Below are positions 44,340-57,389 of a stretch of DNA of 64,000 bases, piece by piece (positions within the stretch are counted from its first letter, which is position 1; each line of letters opens with the position of its first letter). Position numbers and translations under genes: made by a program. The DNA comes from Morinoia aosen (lineage: Eukaryota; Arthropoda; Malacostraca; Amphipoda; Talitridae). The notes under the pieces were generated by a model that saw only the letters and a list, made by a program, of their open reading frames with translations, had not been told where the DNA came from and did not search any database. The stretch covers positions 63,380,514 to 63,444,513 of the forward strand of contig CM059557.1 in NCBI GenBank assembly GCA_030386875.1. The letters are read 5' to 3'.

Positions 44340-45142
44340 CCGAACCAAATTCCCGCAATGATTGCGGAGAGTATAAATGATGAACTCCATAAGGTTTCAT
44401 TGGGGCTTAAAGCTAATAAAATTGGCCTTAATATCGATAAAACAAAATATATTACATTCTCATACAAGAAAAATATATCTCTCCCACGCATTAAAATTGG
44501 CGAAGGTGAGATCGAAGAAACCAACTCATGCAAGTTTCTGGGAATCATAATTGATAAACATCTGACCTTCAAAGAGCACATCGCTCATATTAGTTCTAAA
44601 GTATCAAAGTCCATAAGAATCCTAATAAATTTGAAAATTTCCTGCCTGAAACAGCTTTACAAATGCTCTATCGAGCGCTCAATTCACCATACTTGCAATA
44701 CGGAATAGAAGAATGGTACGGAACTGATAAAAATAAAACCAATATAATTTTTACTCTGCAAAAAAAAACCATCAGAGCGGTAAGGAACCTAGAATATAAT
44801 GCTCACACATATCATTCATTCAAACATTCACAAATACTTGAACTTTCGGATCTCTACAAAATCTCCATTTGTAATTTCATTTACAAAACATTAACAAATG
44901 ATGGCGACAATAGCCTAAAAGAATTGTTATTAACCGTAAAAACTGGTCGTCACGACCATTTAACCCGAAATAGAAGTAAATTCATGCTTCCGTATTATTA
45001 TTATTATTTGCTTCCGTCGCAACACAGTGTCTTCTTCGTTGGAACTAAAACTTGGAACTCAATTCCTGCTGAGATCCGTGATAGTAATTCTTACAAGGTA
45101 TTCAAAATAAATCTCAAATCTCACTTCCAATCAGGATACTAG
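44340..45142 (+). pseudogene. second LINE family: RT C-terminal fragment (L2/CR1-like)
   Basis: Two frames. 44358-44660 gives GLKANKIGLNIDKTKYITFS, RIKIGEGEIEETNSCKFLGI and IIDKHLTFKEHIAHISSKVS, the post-palm region of RT (K-x-x-x-(M/I)-x-F ... F-L-G). A frameshift near 44660 leads to YRALNSPYLQYGIEEWYG, then LQKKTIRAVRNLEYNAHT and a C-terminal KTWNSIPAEIRDSNSYKVFK, ending at 45142. The sequence is distinct from LINE copies A-C, so it is a different family. The 5' part, including the Y-x-D-D box, is missing. Confidence 0.8.
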
Positions 45143-48100
45143 TCGTGTAAGAAAACTAAGTTTAATATTGTCTCCTACATGATTGGTCATGATAGGGTCA
45201 TTTGTCATGGTTAATTAATATCGTTAATCTTCAGTCTGCTCTTAAATCGTTTATCGAATATACTGTTAAATATAGTCCATATGACCTACATTGTAAAATG
45301 AAACCTCTAATCTCGAGTTAGTTATCTCATTGATCAGTCTAATGCAATTAGACCTAAGTTTAAGTTTAACCTAAGTAACTTAGGTTAAACATTATTGTAC
45401 TCCTTAGAATAACGTTGATGGTAGGATGCCCTAGAAGTCGCGGAACTTATTGTGGCCCACAGGTAGCTTTACTCAAATTTGATCATTGCACTAGACTTAA
45501 GGAACATTCTACCTCTGTATCACTTGTGGTAAATGAATTGTTTAAATTACTTTAGGAAATATTTCGAGCTGCGGTCGCTCGAAACTCGTTGCTCATCCGC
45601 TATTATTTGAGGAAATCTTTACAAGCTGAATTTGTGTGCACGTCCAAGCTTAAAATCTGTCAACAATTTACCTTATACGAAGATGATTTTAAGGAAAAAT
45701 CACGAGATGATTTATAACAGAAGCGAGGAGTACTCGAGGATAGCTTCACACATAATTTAGCAATATGTCACGTTAATTTAATTGTTCCAATAAACTGTTG
45801 AGGATAAAAAGTCGCATCAATCATTATTCAGTAATTCTTTCAATGAAAATACTTTCAGATTCAAAGCCTGTTTCAACGCGAGACTAAAACAGCTGGCATT
45901 CTGACATTTTAAGAACATTATTTATTCCAAATATCCCCTTAACAATAGTGTCCTCAAGTGACGCTCCCTTTCAACAGCTTCCCATACAAGTATTTTTTAG
46001 TAAAAGATACTGTAGCGCAATAAACTTACATGCAAGAAAAGTTCATACGTAGGGTAATGGTCCTAACAATTTTCAAAACGATTGATGCAGTGCGTACTAA
46101 GGTAAACTAATTTATGTAATACGTTTCTTTTTTGACGTGTCACGCTTACTTTAATGCTGGAAATGTCATTTTTTGCTAACTGATAAAACATTTTGTATTC
46201 ATTTTAACAGGATGTAATATACATATGGAAACAAGGGAAAACCATAGAAGCAAATAACAAGATAGTGGTCTACTAGCTCAAAAGTTATCATATTATCTAT
46301 CAAATAATTTCCATGTTTGAATATTACATCACAAAGCCTTTAGTCCATGGATTGAGTAAGCGGACTCATGGAAGTGTACTATTATGAATTCAATGACACT
46401 TCAAGGGGTTCAACAAGTGAAGTCATGGAACCAGAATATTGTTGACAAGAATCATGGTTGATAAAAAATCTTCATCCAGTTTTTTTGAAGGATTATCAAC
46501 TCAATTTTCGATCATGAATTCGGGAACGAAACTATATGACTGATATTTTAGAACCCCCCAAATCTTACCCTCAGAATCGTGCGAGATGAAAAGACTACAT
46601 TGATGAGAAGGCACATGAAACACCATTCAAGTAATTCTCTTCTCTTCCAGTTCTACCTTGTACTTTTTGATACTCTTTGCAACCAGATAATCCTGTAGAG
46701 CCTGGTAGAATGAACGAAGCGAACAGTTTCAATCAACTCTGGCACTTGGTACTGCCTAAGATAAAATAGCATGTTTGTATGTGAGATATTATTTTATGAG
46801 TCATATGTTAATGATGGATGGTTAATAAATCGAAGAGATAAGTTAATTGCTACCACACGGTGCAAAGACTTGTATTACTTTATTACAAAGTCACCAAAAA
46901 CCCAATGATGTCATCTCATATGCGTGAAATTGACAGAAATATTCACAATACAATCTGCCACGGATTTGTTTCAGAACAGATCCCACTACCACAAATCATT
47001 TAACTTTATCTTCATTTTCTTTTTCCATCATTTTCCACTTGCTTTCCGTTTCTGAAAGCCATTTGCTAAAGAAGTTGAAAAGAAGTTTTGCCGGACTCTC
47101 TTTGATATCTAACTAACGCATTCATGACCGAAGGCTGAAAAATAGTATCATTCCTAACATCAAAATGTTATGCATGGAACCAATGCAAAACATGAAGGTG
47201 AGAGCTAACGATGCAGAAGATAGATGGAAGCGTTTTAGCATTGGCTGTAAGAACTTCAAAATGACGTTGTCAGACCACTTCCTGACTCTCGTAAATGGAT
47301 GGTCCCGATGGCGTCCAACAGAATGGCTTGCTATTTTCTGCTTCAGGAAAACTTAAATAAAAAAATACACACTCTGTAAATTCGGCAATCTACACATTTT
47401 TTGTCGATACTTTCAAGAACAAAACTAAAATGCCCTAGCAGGCAGTGATAAACGGTGTCGCCTTTTTGGGTATATTCATTCAAGATTAAGAACACATTGA
47501 ATCACAAAATACTGTTTGACGACTACTTTTCCCTCTTTTTCTACGCAACCAAAACACGTTTATGTTTGAAAGGCGATGAGATCAAGGCGTTGAGAATCTA
47601 TCGTTTAACCCAAAGATATTGACACTCGTTACAGTTGTTTGATTTTGGTAAATTGGCAGAAATATGATTTAGCGCTCCAAAATTATTTAATTAAGTTTAA
47701 ATTGCTTTGAAAATGTGGCCTACATTCCCCAGTCATATATTAGATTTTGGTCAGACCGATTCAATACCTAGAACACCGATTCAATGTTAATAGTTGTTCA
47801 TAACTTAACAACAATTTTAGCTTTACTCAAGATCTAAAAACATTTTCGGATTTCAAAATTATGAGACGCCATTCTAATTGATAAAGTTGAGTAAATTTCT
47901 GATTAAATTTTTCAGGAATGTTTAAATGGGTTAATTTTCCGACACGAAAAGCGTACATACAGACTAAAAGATTGTGTATGTCTCTCCGATACTCTTAAAC
48001 TGCTCTGGTAGTGTCCTGATGTGAAGTTCAAACTCAATATATTGATGACACTTTAGGAATCTTTGGTGTACTCTCTTCAATTTCAACATAGGTATACCAA

Positions 48101-51100
48101 AGAGTGAACGTGTTGTTAAAATTATACCCTCGAATTTTTTGTACCTGTCTCAGATTCTTAGAAGAAAGCATTTTCTTTCACTTTAAAATGAAATGAGGAT
48201 AGTTAAAATGTACTAAGCCATAATTTTTCCGATTGGTTTCTGGAGACGTTACAGTCGAGCTGCTATATTGACAGTTGATTTCTCATGCGCGCCGCGGTGC
48301 AGAGTACTAAGAATAATTTTCGTTATTTTTCTTGTTTTCAAATTTGGTTGTAAGCGAATATTTTCCTTGTAAAAATACTTTTAGTTACCCGGGGGAAATT
48401 ACTAACGCTGTAATTTATGATAACATGACTTGAATCGAGGAAGTAAAGTGGGCTTACTTTACGAAAGTAGTAAATTATGATGAAGTGAGGGCTTCACATA
48501 TAAACGTACGTAATACCCTCATTTAGGAACAGACCTTATATATAAATTAGACAAATTAATACAAAACCCTTTGAAGTTTGACTGAAATTCTTAAAATTTT
48601 ACCTTAGCCTGAAAACTTTAGGCTTAGAACGTTAATCAATTTAAAATATAACTACAACATACCTGAAGCATTAGCCAGAAACAGTTTCCAGGAAGGACAC
48701 AAAACACTTCACCAATCCTAGCTGAGCTTCTTCTACATCTATCCTTTCAGTAAAAGATTTAAATCGATCAGTAAGCGCCTAGCTATCAGCTCATTTTTTC
48801 AATCCTCTGAAATATTTTCACACAATTAGCGGCAATATAAGTAGTGATACCATTTTCCATCCACCCATCCTTCGCAGAAGCCTGGGATGGTTTCATGTTA
48901 TCTTGAGTAAATGATCTGATTAGAAACGAAATATTTTTTTGCCGCCTAACCTGCTGTGAATTTTCTGATATTTGAACCATTTTTGGGACAATAAAAGTGA
49001 TAAAAATGTATCTGTTCAGTTGTTCCTTTCATATACATCATGAAAGTCTTTTGGAAGAAAACTTTACCGTTTGAGCTGAATATTAAAAGTCCTCGTATGA
49101 TGTGACTATTTGGAGAGCAAATATTTAGACCCATGGTGCTGTGTAGACACTGTGTCTCAAGTTGTGATATTAGAGCCCGAGGGCGCAACTTTTACGCTGA
49201 TTCTCAAGCTGATGAAACCCGCTCACAAATTCTGTTCTTAATTAACCGAAAGTAAATAGCGTGGCTCTTCAGAAGTCAATCAAAAAAGATTGACCCTAAG
49301 AAAGCAGAAAAGATTATGATGTTAAAATGAGCCAAATAAAATAAACATGTTTGAATGATGACCCAAAGCATGTTAAAGCTACCTAATAAAACTGTTTCCA
49401 GCTGAATTAAATGAATAGAAAATGACCAAATAACAGTTTTTATTACATTTCTGTTGTTTAAAAATTTTATTGATTTTATTATAAGTAGACATTGGGTTAA
49501 ACGCTAGGATAGATGTTCCGAATGAATTCAATCAGGTCATTGAGAATAAGATTTCTTTTCGAAACGAAGTGACATTCATTCGATCGTCAGGGGCTTTTGC
49601 AGTGCAAATATCAGTACCATTAGTTGAATCATGCGTAATTGAATTATTGATTTTATTAACTGAGCTCACCCTCGCCTTTGAAAGCATCATTAGACTCATA
49701 AATGATGGCTGCTGACCTTGCTGTGACCTAGTGCAGTTGGCATTAGAATTCAAATAGAAATTTGCAAAAGCTTGGTCTTTTTGTTGATCGGAAGAAGAAC
49801 ACATGATGATGAAAATCTTTGTTTATTTGTAAGTCATACAATTTTTACGACCCTCTCAGGTGAACATTGCTTCAAAGTTTAAAGTTGCTAACCTATTGAC
49901 AGGAAAATAATTTCAAGTTATTTTCGTAAGTTGGTTATCAGATGAGGCTGATTAAAGTTCGACGGTAAGCCTAATTCTCATTGACTAATATTTTCGAGCT
50001 CCTTAGTGCTGCGTACATTTAATCTCTTCATGGAGCTAGAGCGCCACTCAAATTCAGAGGAAAGCGACTGCACTATTTTTCAGTGGGGACATGGCTCGAT
50101 CAAAGGAATTCCCTTCTGGTCGGAATGAACCAAATTGAGTGGCCAGTTCCAATCGCTTCAATTTTGGCTTTCATAGGCTTTTTAATGCATGACAATTTGT
50201 CCTAATGCGAGTAACATTATGCATGATGATTGCTGTCCTTACAAATATCATCTATGACAGTAGAAGTGATATAACTTCAAAGAACTTCCATTCATTAAAC
50301 GTCTATTTGTTGGTATTATAGATGCTAAGGCGCAAGCTTATTGTCGAAATTGGTTACAGAAAGAGAAAATAATTTAAATCTATAATTTATTGCGTGTGAC
50401 ATTTTACTCTCAACTGTTCTGGCGATCTGTTGTGTACTCTTTAGTCATGAAGAGTTCAAGCCAGATTCAAAAATGTTCTTTAATTCGACCGTTATTGCCT
50501 TTCTTATTTCATAAGGAGGTAAAGTATCTCACTTCAAAAAGGAAAACTCTGGTTTGATCCCTATACGGCATTCTCGTTACTTTTCCCAGTGTATGTACTG
50601 CCACTCAGCGTGAGGAGGTAAGGCGTGCAGCCCCAAGTGATTTATAGCGGATACATATGACGGGTAGAGGCGGTGGTAGAAAAACTTTTTAATTCACTTA
50701 ATTATAACCTTACCTACTTCCTCTAGAAAGAAGTAGAAAAAATACATCTACAACATGATTAAAATAATGGAGCGAACAATAAAGATAATAAAAACGTTAG
50801 AAATTTTTTTTTTCAGTGTTTCACTTTGGATCAAACTTCACTTTACTCGCAATTCTAAGAACTATCAGAAACATTTGTGAATTTATTTATGACTTTATTG
50901 TGTTCTAGACTTTGAGATCAATTTGAGAACCTGATAAACTTAGCAATGAAGAACCGAGTTTACTTCAGATGGAGCTAGTTTCAAAATTGCTAAGTCTTAT
51001 CAAGAAAATCACTAAAACCATGAAATGCATGAAGTATTGAAGAGAATGAAGACACCTCTCTGAAGCACAAGGTGATGGCTGGTATTTTTCCTGATATTTC

Positions 51101-52799
51101 ATGGTTTTAATTCAATTTCCTATGGATGAAAGATCTTCCCTTACTGGAATTTTATTACCAAAGAGTGGTGATTAGTTCAAGAATTACTTCACAGAATGCT
51201 ACATCGAAATTATTCGTCGAATATCGTACTTGGGTATTAACATTGTAGCATTCAAGCTTATTCTACGGGTCACTTTTCAATCAAAGGCATAATTTGATAT
51301 TGATAATTAAAATGTACAAAACCTACTCATTCGTTCTCTTTAACGCAGGGATGAAAGATCTTTCTCAGCAAATTAGATGAATACCTTAAATAAGGTAAAG
51401 ACTGTTTTAAAAAATACAATGAAAACCAGGCTCTCATAATTCTAATTCTCTTTGAGTGTAAATCGTGCAAAACGTTGTACAAATGAAAGCGATTAGTCCT
51501 CTCTATGCGACTACTTTTGCCAATTAACATACCATTCTGTACGACGAAAATTAGTTAGTTCCTTAAAAAGAACCAAGTGTTTTCACCTCAGCTGTTGGGG
51601 CTGATGATGGATAAAATCTGTGCGGTGTAAATTGCAATGTAATTAGAAGCAAAATGAATAAGTTGCTGTGTACAAGTGTAAGGATGGGCAAGCTCATCGT
51701 AATTGTTGCTCGTATAATTCAAGTGTCTTCAAAATCCCGTTCTTAGCTGCGCAAAAGAGTTTCAATGTTAATAAATACCTGATTATTGATCTCCATTCAA
51801 TTAATTTGGCGTTTATTGTTACTGTGTACCGTAAAACGATTTTGGTAAATGTGCAGGTGTTTAGCTATGTCGTGTTAGTAAAACAAAATTAAAGATTGCC
51901 AAGGTGCTGAAGGCCCTAAAATTTAGCATTTATCTCTCTCTGTATCTGTTCCAAAAAATTAGAACCGCAAACTCGCCTTGAAATGATCGGCCTCGAATCT
52001 CAAATGGCCACCTCAAGATTATCAAGCCGTGAATGCGAAGGTCGACCGGAGCCCAGAGAGTTCAATCGGAAGTAGAAAAATTTATAATTGAGAAAGAAAA
52101 CTAAGAAGAATGTTACCGAACATGACTGACGAAGGTTCGTATGTATCATGAGATAATATTTTAGAACGCCAGCACCTCATAGCCCTCTAAAAAAAAGAAA
52201 CAGGCTGCAAGAAAGGTTCTGAAGAAAAAAGAGGCATTGGCATGTTTTTGGCTTATACATTCATGGATATTCACTTGCGTTTTTCTTGCCAAATTGCTTA
52301 TCGAATATTTTATGCGAAATTTTGATCGGAAGTATTCGACGACACACTTTTATAAACCAAATTTGATTTCATCTTTATTTTAAATCAATTTACATCATAC
52401 CTTACTGGTAAAAGATCGAAAAATTAATTTTAATTATACTTTTCTTCACGAAGAACTCTTGTTCCTAAAAGATTTTTCCCCCAAACATGGTTGTTGATCT
52501 TCATATCTTGTGAATTAGATTAACCAATTTTTACATGATATGTAGTTTTCCCTAACCTATAGCTGATTTTATCATCGTAAAAACTGAAGCCAGTAACGCA
52601 ATGTCCAAGGTGGTATGGTAAGATTTGGCTCATTCCAGCCAGGTCGGTATTACGTGGCATTTAGGCGGGCGCTTGCAACTTCGCCAAAAATTCCGACCCG
52701 TATACCAGTAAATTAACGAAGAAAATGAATTAGCATCCATAAATTGTAGACAATAAGCGGAGAAAATAAAGAAAGAAGGGAAAATGATGCCCGTGAATC
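45143..52799. other. no gene seen (7.6 kb)
   Basis: 45143-45520 is likely the 3' UTR of the LINE fragment. An 8-bp-arm hairpin (TTTCGAGC/GCTCGAAA) lies at 45562-45584. The rest is AT-rich without recognisable coding regions, RNA genes, tandem arrays or matches to the other repeats of the window. It is the best candidate for ordinary intergenic or intronic DNA here. Short ORFs show no family resemblance. Confidence 0.45.
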
Positions 52800-53067
52800 A
52801 TGTCAGTGAGGCCTACGTATAGCTCTGTCGTAAACCCTCGGAATATGAGCCTTGTCTCGAACATCAGGGATCTTTCTGAAATATGGCGACAGCCAGAAGA
52901 TTCGGTATCCTTCTCGGGGAGAGGAACGCTAGAGGAACAGTTTTCTCTTCGGGAGAAGCTCCGGTCACAGGATTCTTATGGACCCTTCTTTGAGACGACA
53001 AAGGCCAGTGGCGCGAGGACCCGTTTAACGTCAGGCAACGGCCTCAAGTTCGAGAACCCTTTCTCAG
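52800..53067 (+). CDS. candidate host exon (unknown protein)
   Basis: The ATG at 52800 opens a frame reading MSVRPTYSSVVNPRNMSLVS, then ATW-like polar sequence with EEQFSLREKLRSQDSYGPFF, GC-richer than its surroundings. At 53065-53073 stands CAG|GTAAGG, a strong 5' splice site, and the ORF ends soon after it. So a first or internal exon of a spliced gene is plausible, with phase 1 at the donor. No family recognised: Ser/Arg/Glu-rich, no membrane segment or signal peptide. A mariner element sits 86 bp downstream, in the putative intron. No promoter was identified; the start could also be internal. Confidence 0.35.
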
Positions 53068-53539
53068 GTAAGGTATCGGCTGAAAGATCGAGGATCCTTT
53101 GGAGATAAATTGACGGTCAGCCGACCTATGATCCTTTTCACTTGAGGTAAATACAGGGTGGGGCAGAAAAACCTATCCGATTTCAAAACGTTATAAAATT
53201 AAAACCACTCAACTTGTCAAAAAATTATTTTTATTAGCATATCGCAAATTTTATGCCATTTTTTTGTTTAAGTTTTGAGAAGCACATCACTCAAATGTCG
53301 TCCTTGGGAGCGGATACACTGATTTAGGCGCTCGCGGTAGCTTTCCATGACTTTCACCGTCATTTCCACAGGAATTTCTTCAATTGCCCGAGCAATTTCC
53401 CTTCGTAAAGCAAGAAGGGTCCTTGGTCGATGCTGGTAAACCTTCGATTTGAGGTAACCCCAAAGGAAGAAGTCACATGGAGTGAGATCCGGTGAGCGCG
53501 GCGGCCAGCCAAGATCACCTCAGGGAAATGAGGCGACCG

Positions 53540-54072
53540 GGAAGCACAGGGTCCAGTCTCGCGAATTTCTGCACCGCCGAAGCCTCTCGCTCCACCTCCA
53601 AGCAGCTACAGTGCCCACCTCCAAACAGCTACAGAAATCTCAGGTTAAATTAATTTAGGTTAGGTTAAGTTAAGTTAAGTTAGGTTAAGAGGTTAGGTTA
53701 AGTTAGGTTAGGTTGGGTAAGGTTAGGCCAAGTTCAGTTAGTTTAAGGTAAACTTAAAAAAGTTTAAAAATGCCTGTTTTTGCGTGCCGAGATGGAGGGT
53801 TGAATAGCGAAACACCAGCGGTCGTTTTCAAAATTTATTATAATGATTTAATACAGGTTAACTTTAACATTCCGCTCAAGTATCCACTTACTAAGTACTT
53901 GTAGTGGTTATAATGCAGTGATTAATAATAAATGTATAACGAACAGATACGTTTATAAATTTCAGTAGTACTACATAGTTCAATAATTGGCGCGAATGGC
54001 AACTTTATGTAGCTGCTTGGAGGTGGAGCGAGAGGCTTCGGCGGTGTGGAAATTCGCGAGACTGGACCCAGT
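53540..54072. mobile_element. 533-bp inverted-repeat element inside the transposase gene
   Basis: Long inverted arms (about 64 bp, few mismatches) share GGGTCCAGTCTCGCGAATTT, then ACCGCCGAAGCCTCTCGCTC. A GCGACCG direct repeat stands on each side (53533-53539, 54073-54079), taken as the target duplication. The left arm carries a few extra bases (GGAAG) outside the tip. Inside are a degenerate GGTTA run and AT-rich DNA. No coding region of its own; the last 30 residues of the long open frame 53980-54735 come from this insert. Confidence 0.8.
53645..53760. repeat. degenerate GGTTA (TTAGG-like) run
   Basis: Irregular TTAGG and TTAAG pentamers: TTAGGTTAGG, AAGTTAAGTT, GGTTAGGTTAAGTTAGG. Interspersed GGTTA-type runs of this sort are frequent in insect genomes. 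It lies inside the element 53540-54072, so it is not a chromosome end. Confidence 0.85.
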
Positions 54073-55002
54073 GCGACCGATAAACAGTTCCCTGAGAATG
54101 TCCATTGATCGTCGCGATGTGTGGGCGGTTGCACCATCCTGTTGAAGCCACACATTTTCCACGCCATTTTCTTCCATTTTGGGTCTAAGAAAATTTTCCA
54201 GCATGAAACAATAGCGCTCGCTGTTGACCGTTACGGTTTGCCCATTTTCTTCAAAAAAGTAAGGCCCCCAGACGCCTAGGCGGGAAAGAGCACACCACAC
54301 AGTCACTTTTGGGCTATGGAGGGGTTCCTGATGGATTTCTCGAGGATTTTCGCCACTCCAATATCGAAAATTCTGCCTGTTAATGGCACCACAAAGGTGA
54401 AAATGGGCTTCGTCCGTGAAGAGCACAACATCGTCGTTTGGGAGTTCTCGGAGATCGCGACACAGGTTCGTACGGGTTTCAAAATCCCTTTCACTTAATT
54501 CCTGTGCAACAACCATTTTGTAGGGATGCATTTTGAGGTCCCGGTGCAAAATGCGCCGAATACTGCGGTTGGAAATCGCCAAAGCGAGCGAATGTTTTCG
54601 CGCCGAACGACGCGGGGAACGTTCAATCGCGGCTCTCACATTGGCCACGTTTTCAGGTCCTGTTGCTGTCCTGGGACGTCCAGGCGACTTCTTTTTCAAT
54701 GCTGAACTCGTCTGTGTAAAATTTGACACCCACACTTAAATCGTAGCGTGATATGGAACAGGATCATGACGCCCGAGTCCGAAATGAATTCGAAAAGCAC
54801 GTTGTGTAGCAATTATCGAACCGCCGCATTCGATAAACCGCTCAATAACAAAAGCACGATGTTCACCAGACCAAGGCATGTTGACTACTGACAAATGGCA
54901 TAAAACCGGCTTTCTAACGGTTTTTACCCCACTACTCTACCTGCTCCCTCTTCTGAGAAAAAGGGATTTGAAATCGGATAGGTTTTTCTGCCCCACCCTT
55001 TA

Positions 55003-56734
55003 CCAAGAGTATTGCTGGTTCTGAGTCAACCTACAGTTCCTTCCTGAAGAAGGAGAGACAGCTTACCATCGTTTTGGCTTGTTCACAATATTACACTCAA
55101 GTTGGCCTCACGTGAGATTAATGTCACTGCTGAAGTTTGTCATGTGTGAGTACACTATTCGCCCTGACTTAGACCAAATGTTTTATTCAACATAACTTTT
55201 ACTGAGGAAAATTGGGATGCAGGTATAACTAAGAACCACGTTGAAAGCTCCAGCTACGCACAACTGGACAGTTTCCACTGCAGTCTCGCTCTGAATCGGT
55301 AGCAGATTATGCACCTGAAGATCGGAGCGATTTCCCGTAGAATCGTTGTCATCATTTTCTAACCCATTCTATTTACCATTACCTCAATTAAAATTGAATT
55401 AAGAAAACATAACATTTGGATGTATTAAAATGGTTCACGCGTTACTTTCTGCCTCTTAAATTTCGCGTGGTCGTGGATAATGGATACTGTATTTCTTAAC
55501 CTCAAGAATAACATGCCGCTACTTAATGTGTTTTTACCAGGTTATTCATACATTTGAGCGAGCTTTGCATCCAAGTACATATAGTGGGATGACCAAGCTC
55601 ATTTATAACTAAATTTTCAGGCTACAGTTGTGCAGCCATAGGAGTCAATGTGTGAACAAGTGCTCAACTACACCTTTTCTCGTTTTATAACCACATTCTT
55701 TCAAAATGTGCCGATGAACTGCAAATTTAACAACGACGAACCATTGAATATAACAGGGAATAGATGATGCGATATGAGAAGAGGGTGGGTTTAGGCCCCC
55801 CCTTCCCAGACGCTGAGGGAATCTCAAACCCCGCACAAATTTGAGTTTTATACTTTCATGCTTGCGTTCACGTGTATACCAGACATGGAGAATAAAAGAA
55901 TTGGAAAAATTAACATGAATTTATTTTAGAAACACGTGGATTTGAATATGGCACATGAAATGAGAGATTCAGGCTAGAAAATTATTGAATGCCAGCGAAC
56001 GATTACATGATTTAACGCGAAACACCGTTTCTTGGCAACCGTCAATCGAGAGTTTACGCACAAACAAAAATGAAATTAGAAGCATAAAAAGAACATCCTG
56101 GCTAGCGCACACATGAAATAAATGGTTATGCCAAAAAGGAATAGAACCTTGACTCACAGCAAGGTGTCAAATACAGGATGCTTCGTCTTATACACAACAC
56201 AGAATTCGAACATGAGCCAATTTCCCGCATGACACAAATCACATTTGATTGCGCGCCGCTCGGAACGCACTATTCCATGCGCTGGTTGTGCTAGGACTTT
56301 CATACCTAAAAATCACCTTTCTGAGTTTTCAAACAGTAACTTGGTATCAACACTTTCTTGCAATTGTAGATCGCGATGACTCAATACACTTCCAATGCAG
56401 CTTGAAGAATTTACGTAGTGCCGCTCAGACGATGAATTAACAAACTCACAATGCTGCTTGAGAATTCACGTAGTGCAGATCAGACCGTCCCACGGTCCCG
56501 AAGTTCCTTCCTCATCAGCCGGCCATAGTGCGGGAGCGCCATACTCGGCCCGGATCTCAAGCTCTGAATTCCGAGTCTGCTTGACCACTGCATGACTCGT
56601 AGTGCGTAGCATCGTTGCAGACTCCGGCGTTCGTGCCGCTTCAATACTTTGTGCTGAAGTTACTTGTGAGCCCGGGATTGATGTAGAAGCGTTCCGAATG
56701 CTTTCATGATGCACGGGTACTGGGCGGCTTCCTC
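55003..56734. other. no confirmed gene; ~57-bp duplication near 56390-56490
   Basis: A phrase CAATGCAGCTTGA ... ACGTAGTGCCGCTCAGAC is repeated as CAATGCTGCTTGA ... ACGTAGTGCAGATCAGAC. The minus frame 56466-56714 is open for 82 codons and connects with the 48-bp repeats to its right. No family recognised. Confidence 0.4.
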
Positions 56735-56866
56735 CGTGAGGCTGAGGCGCTTAGTGTAGCCGTTGCCGCAATATTGACGCTTCGTGCGGCTGAGGTGCTT
56801 CGTGTAGCAGCTGCTGCGATGTTGACGCTTCATGAGGCTGAGGTGCTTCGTGTAGCCGTGTTGCAA
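56735..56866 (-). repeat. 48-bp GC-rich tandem repeat (16-codon)
   Basis: Units at 56735-56782 and 56783-56830 and a partial unit at 56831-56866, built on (C)GTGAGGCTGAGGTGCTTCGT. The 48-bp length is a multiple of three. One minus frame reads a 16-residue unit such as LHEAPQPHEASTSQQL; another reads YTKHLSLMKRQHRSSC. One unit has a stop in the first frame. Coding repeat or chance cannot be decided. Confidence 0.75.
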
Positions 56867-57389
56867 AATTGGAGCTTCGACGATTTATGATGAAAGACGT
56901 TTCCTTTTCTTGAGAATTTCGATGTGCTCACTATGCTCAGATTTTTTATTTTGCAGATTATGTTGAAGGCACACCAGCAGTGCGCCGGCGCGCCCGCTTG
57001 CGCGCCCTCAGATACGTGCACCTCTTCCGCACTCGCTTCCACGTAAAAGGACCTTGATTATCCTCTTCTCACTCCTTTTATGTGTGTCACCTCCTTCCTT
57101 CTCGAAGGATCTCGATTTTTCCAAGCTACAGAGAAAGTCACTCGATTTTCTCAATCTTGATTCGTTGGAAACTTGCCGGTCCTGAAGTTTTGCCTATGAT
57201 TGGTTCGCGCTCGACACACCTCCACGTGTGATGTTTTCGCGAGCTCTCGTGATTGGCCCATGTGTTGCGGCCCTCTCTTGATCCCTCACCCCTTCGAAGT
57301 TCCCCTCGCCTTCGCGGCGCTGTCTTCCATTCTCACGCCTAGTCGACGCCGGCTTAACGGTCAACATTCCTTTGTCGTAGCCCCGCAGC
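56867..57389. other. GC-rich block, no confirmed gene
   Basis: Contains CG-rich phrases (GCGCCGGCGCGCCC near 56985) and pyrimidine-rich stretches. ORFs on both strands overlap here, none with a family resemblance. It could be a promoter/5' region or a decayed element. Confidence 0.35.

Larger units (their letters stand above)
53268..54879 (-). pseudogene. IS630/mariner-type transposase, interrupted
   Basis: It begins at the ATG at 54879 (MPWSGEHRAFVIERFIECGG, helix-turn-helix region). A TAA at 54736-54738 interrupts the frame, which then goes on with SPGRPRTATGPENV, the second DNA-binding part. Catalytic motifs: VVLFTDEAHFHLCG (first Asp) and VWLQQDGATAHTS (second Asp). After the nested 533-bp insertion and a small frameshift near 53520 comes GWPPRSPDLTPCDFFLWGYL (third Asp), and the tail ends with LLKT and a stop at 53268. 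So there are three lesions: one stop, one insertion, one frameshift. The ATG-containing start is preferred over the downstream GTG, because the DNA-binding start would otherwise be lost. Confidence 0.88.
53154..55000 (-). mobile_element. IS630/mariner-type element
   Basis: TA flanks (53152-53153, 55001-55002). The inverted ends share GGGTGGGGCAGAAAAACC and continue TATCCGATTTCAAA, over 30 bp nearly identical; only the outermost two bases differ. 1847 bp including a 533-bp nested element (53540-54072). It holds one transposase gene on the minus strand. The near-identical ends suggest a fairly young insertion compared with the other DNA elements here. Confidence 0.92.

Noticed and set aside
53645-53760. 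A telomere or telomere-healing site
   Set aside because: The repeat is short, irregular and internal to a mobile element.
53980-54735. An intact transposase gene
   Set aside because: It starts after an in-frame stop, ends in a nested element and lacks the third catalytic Asp.
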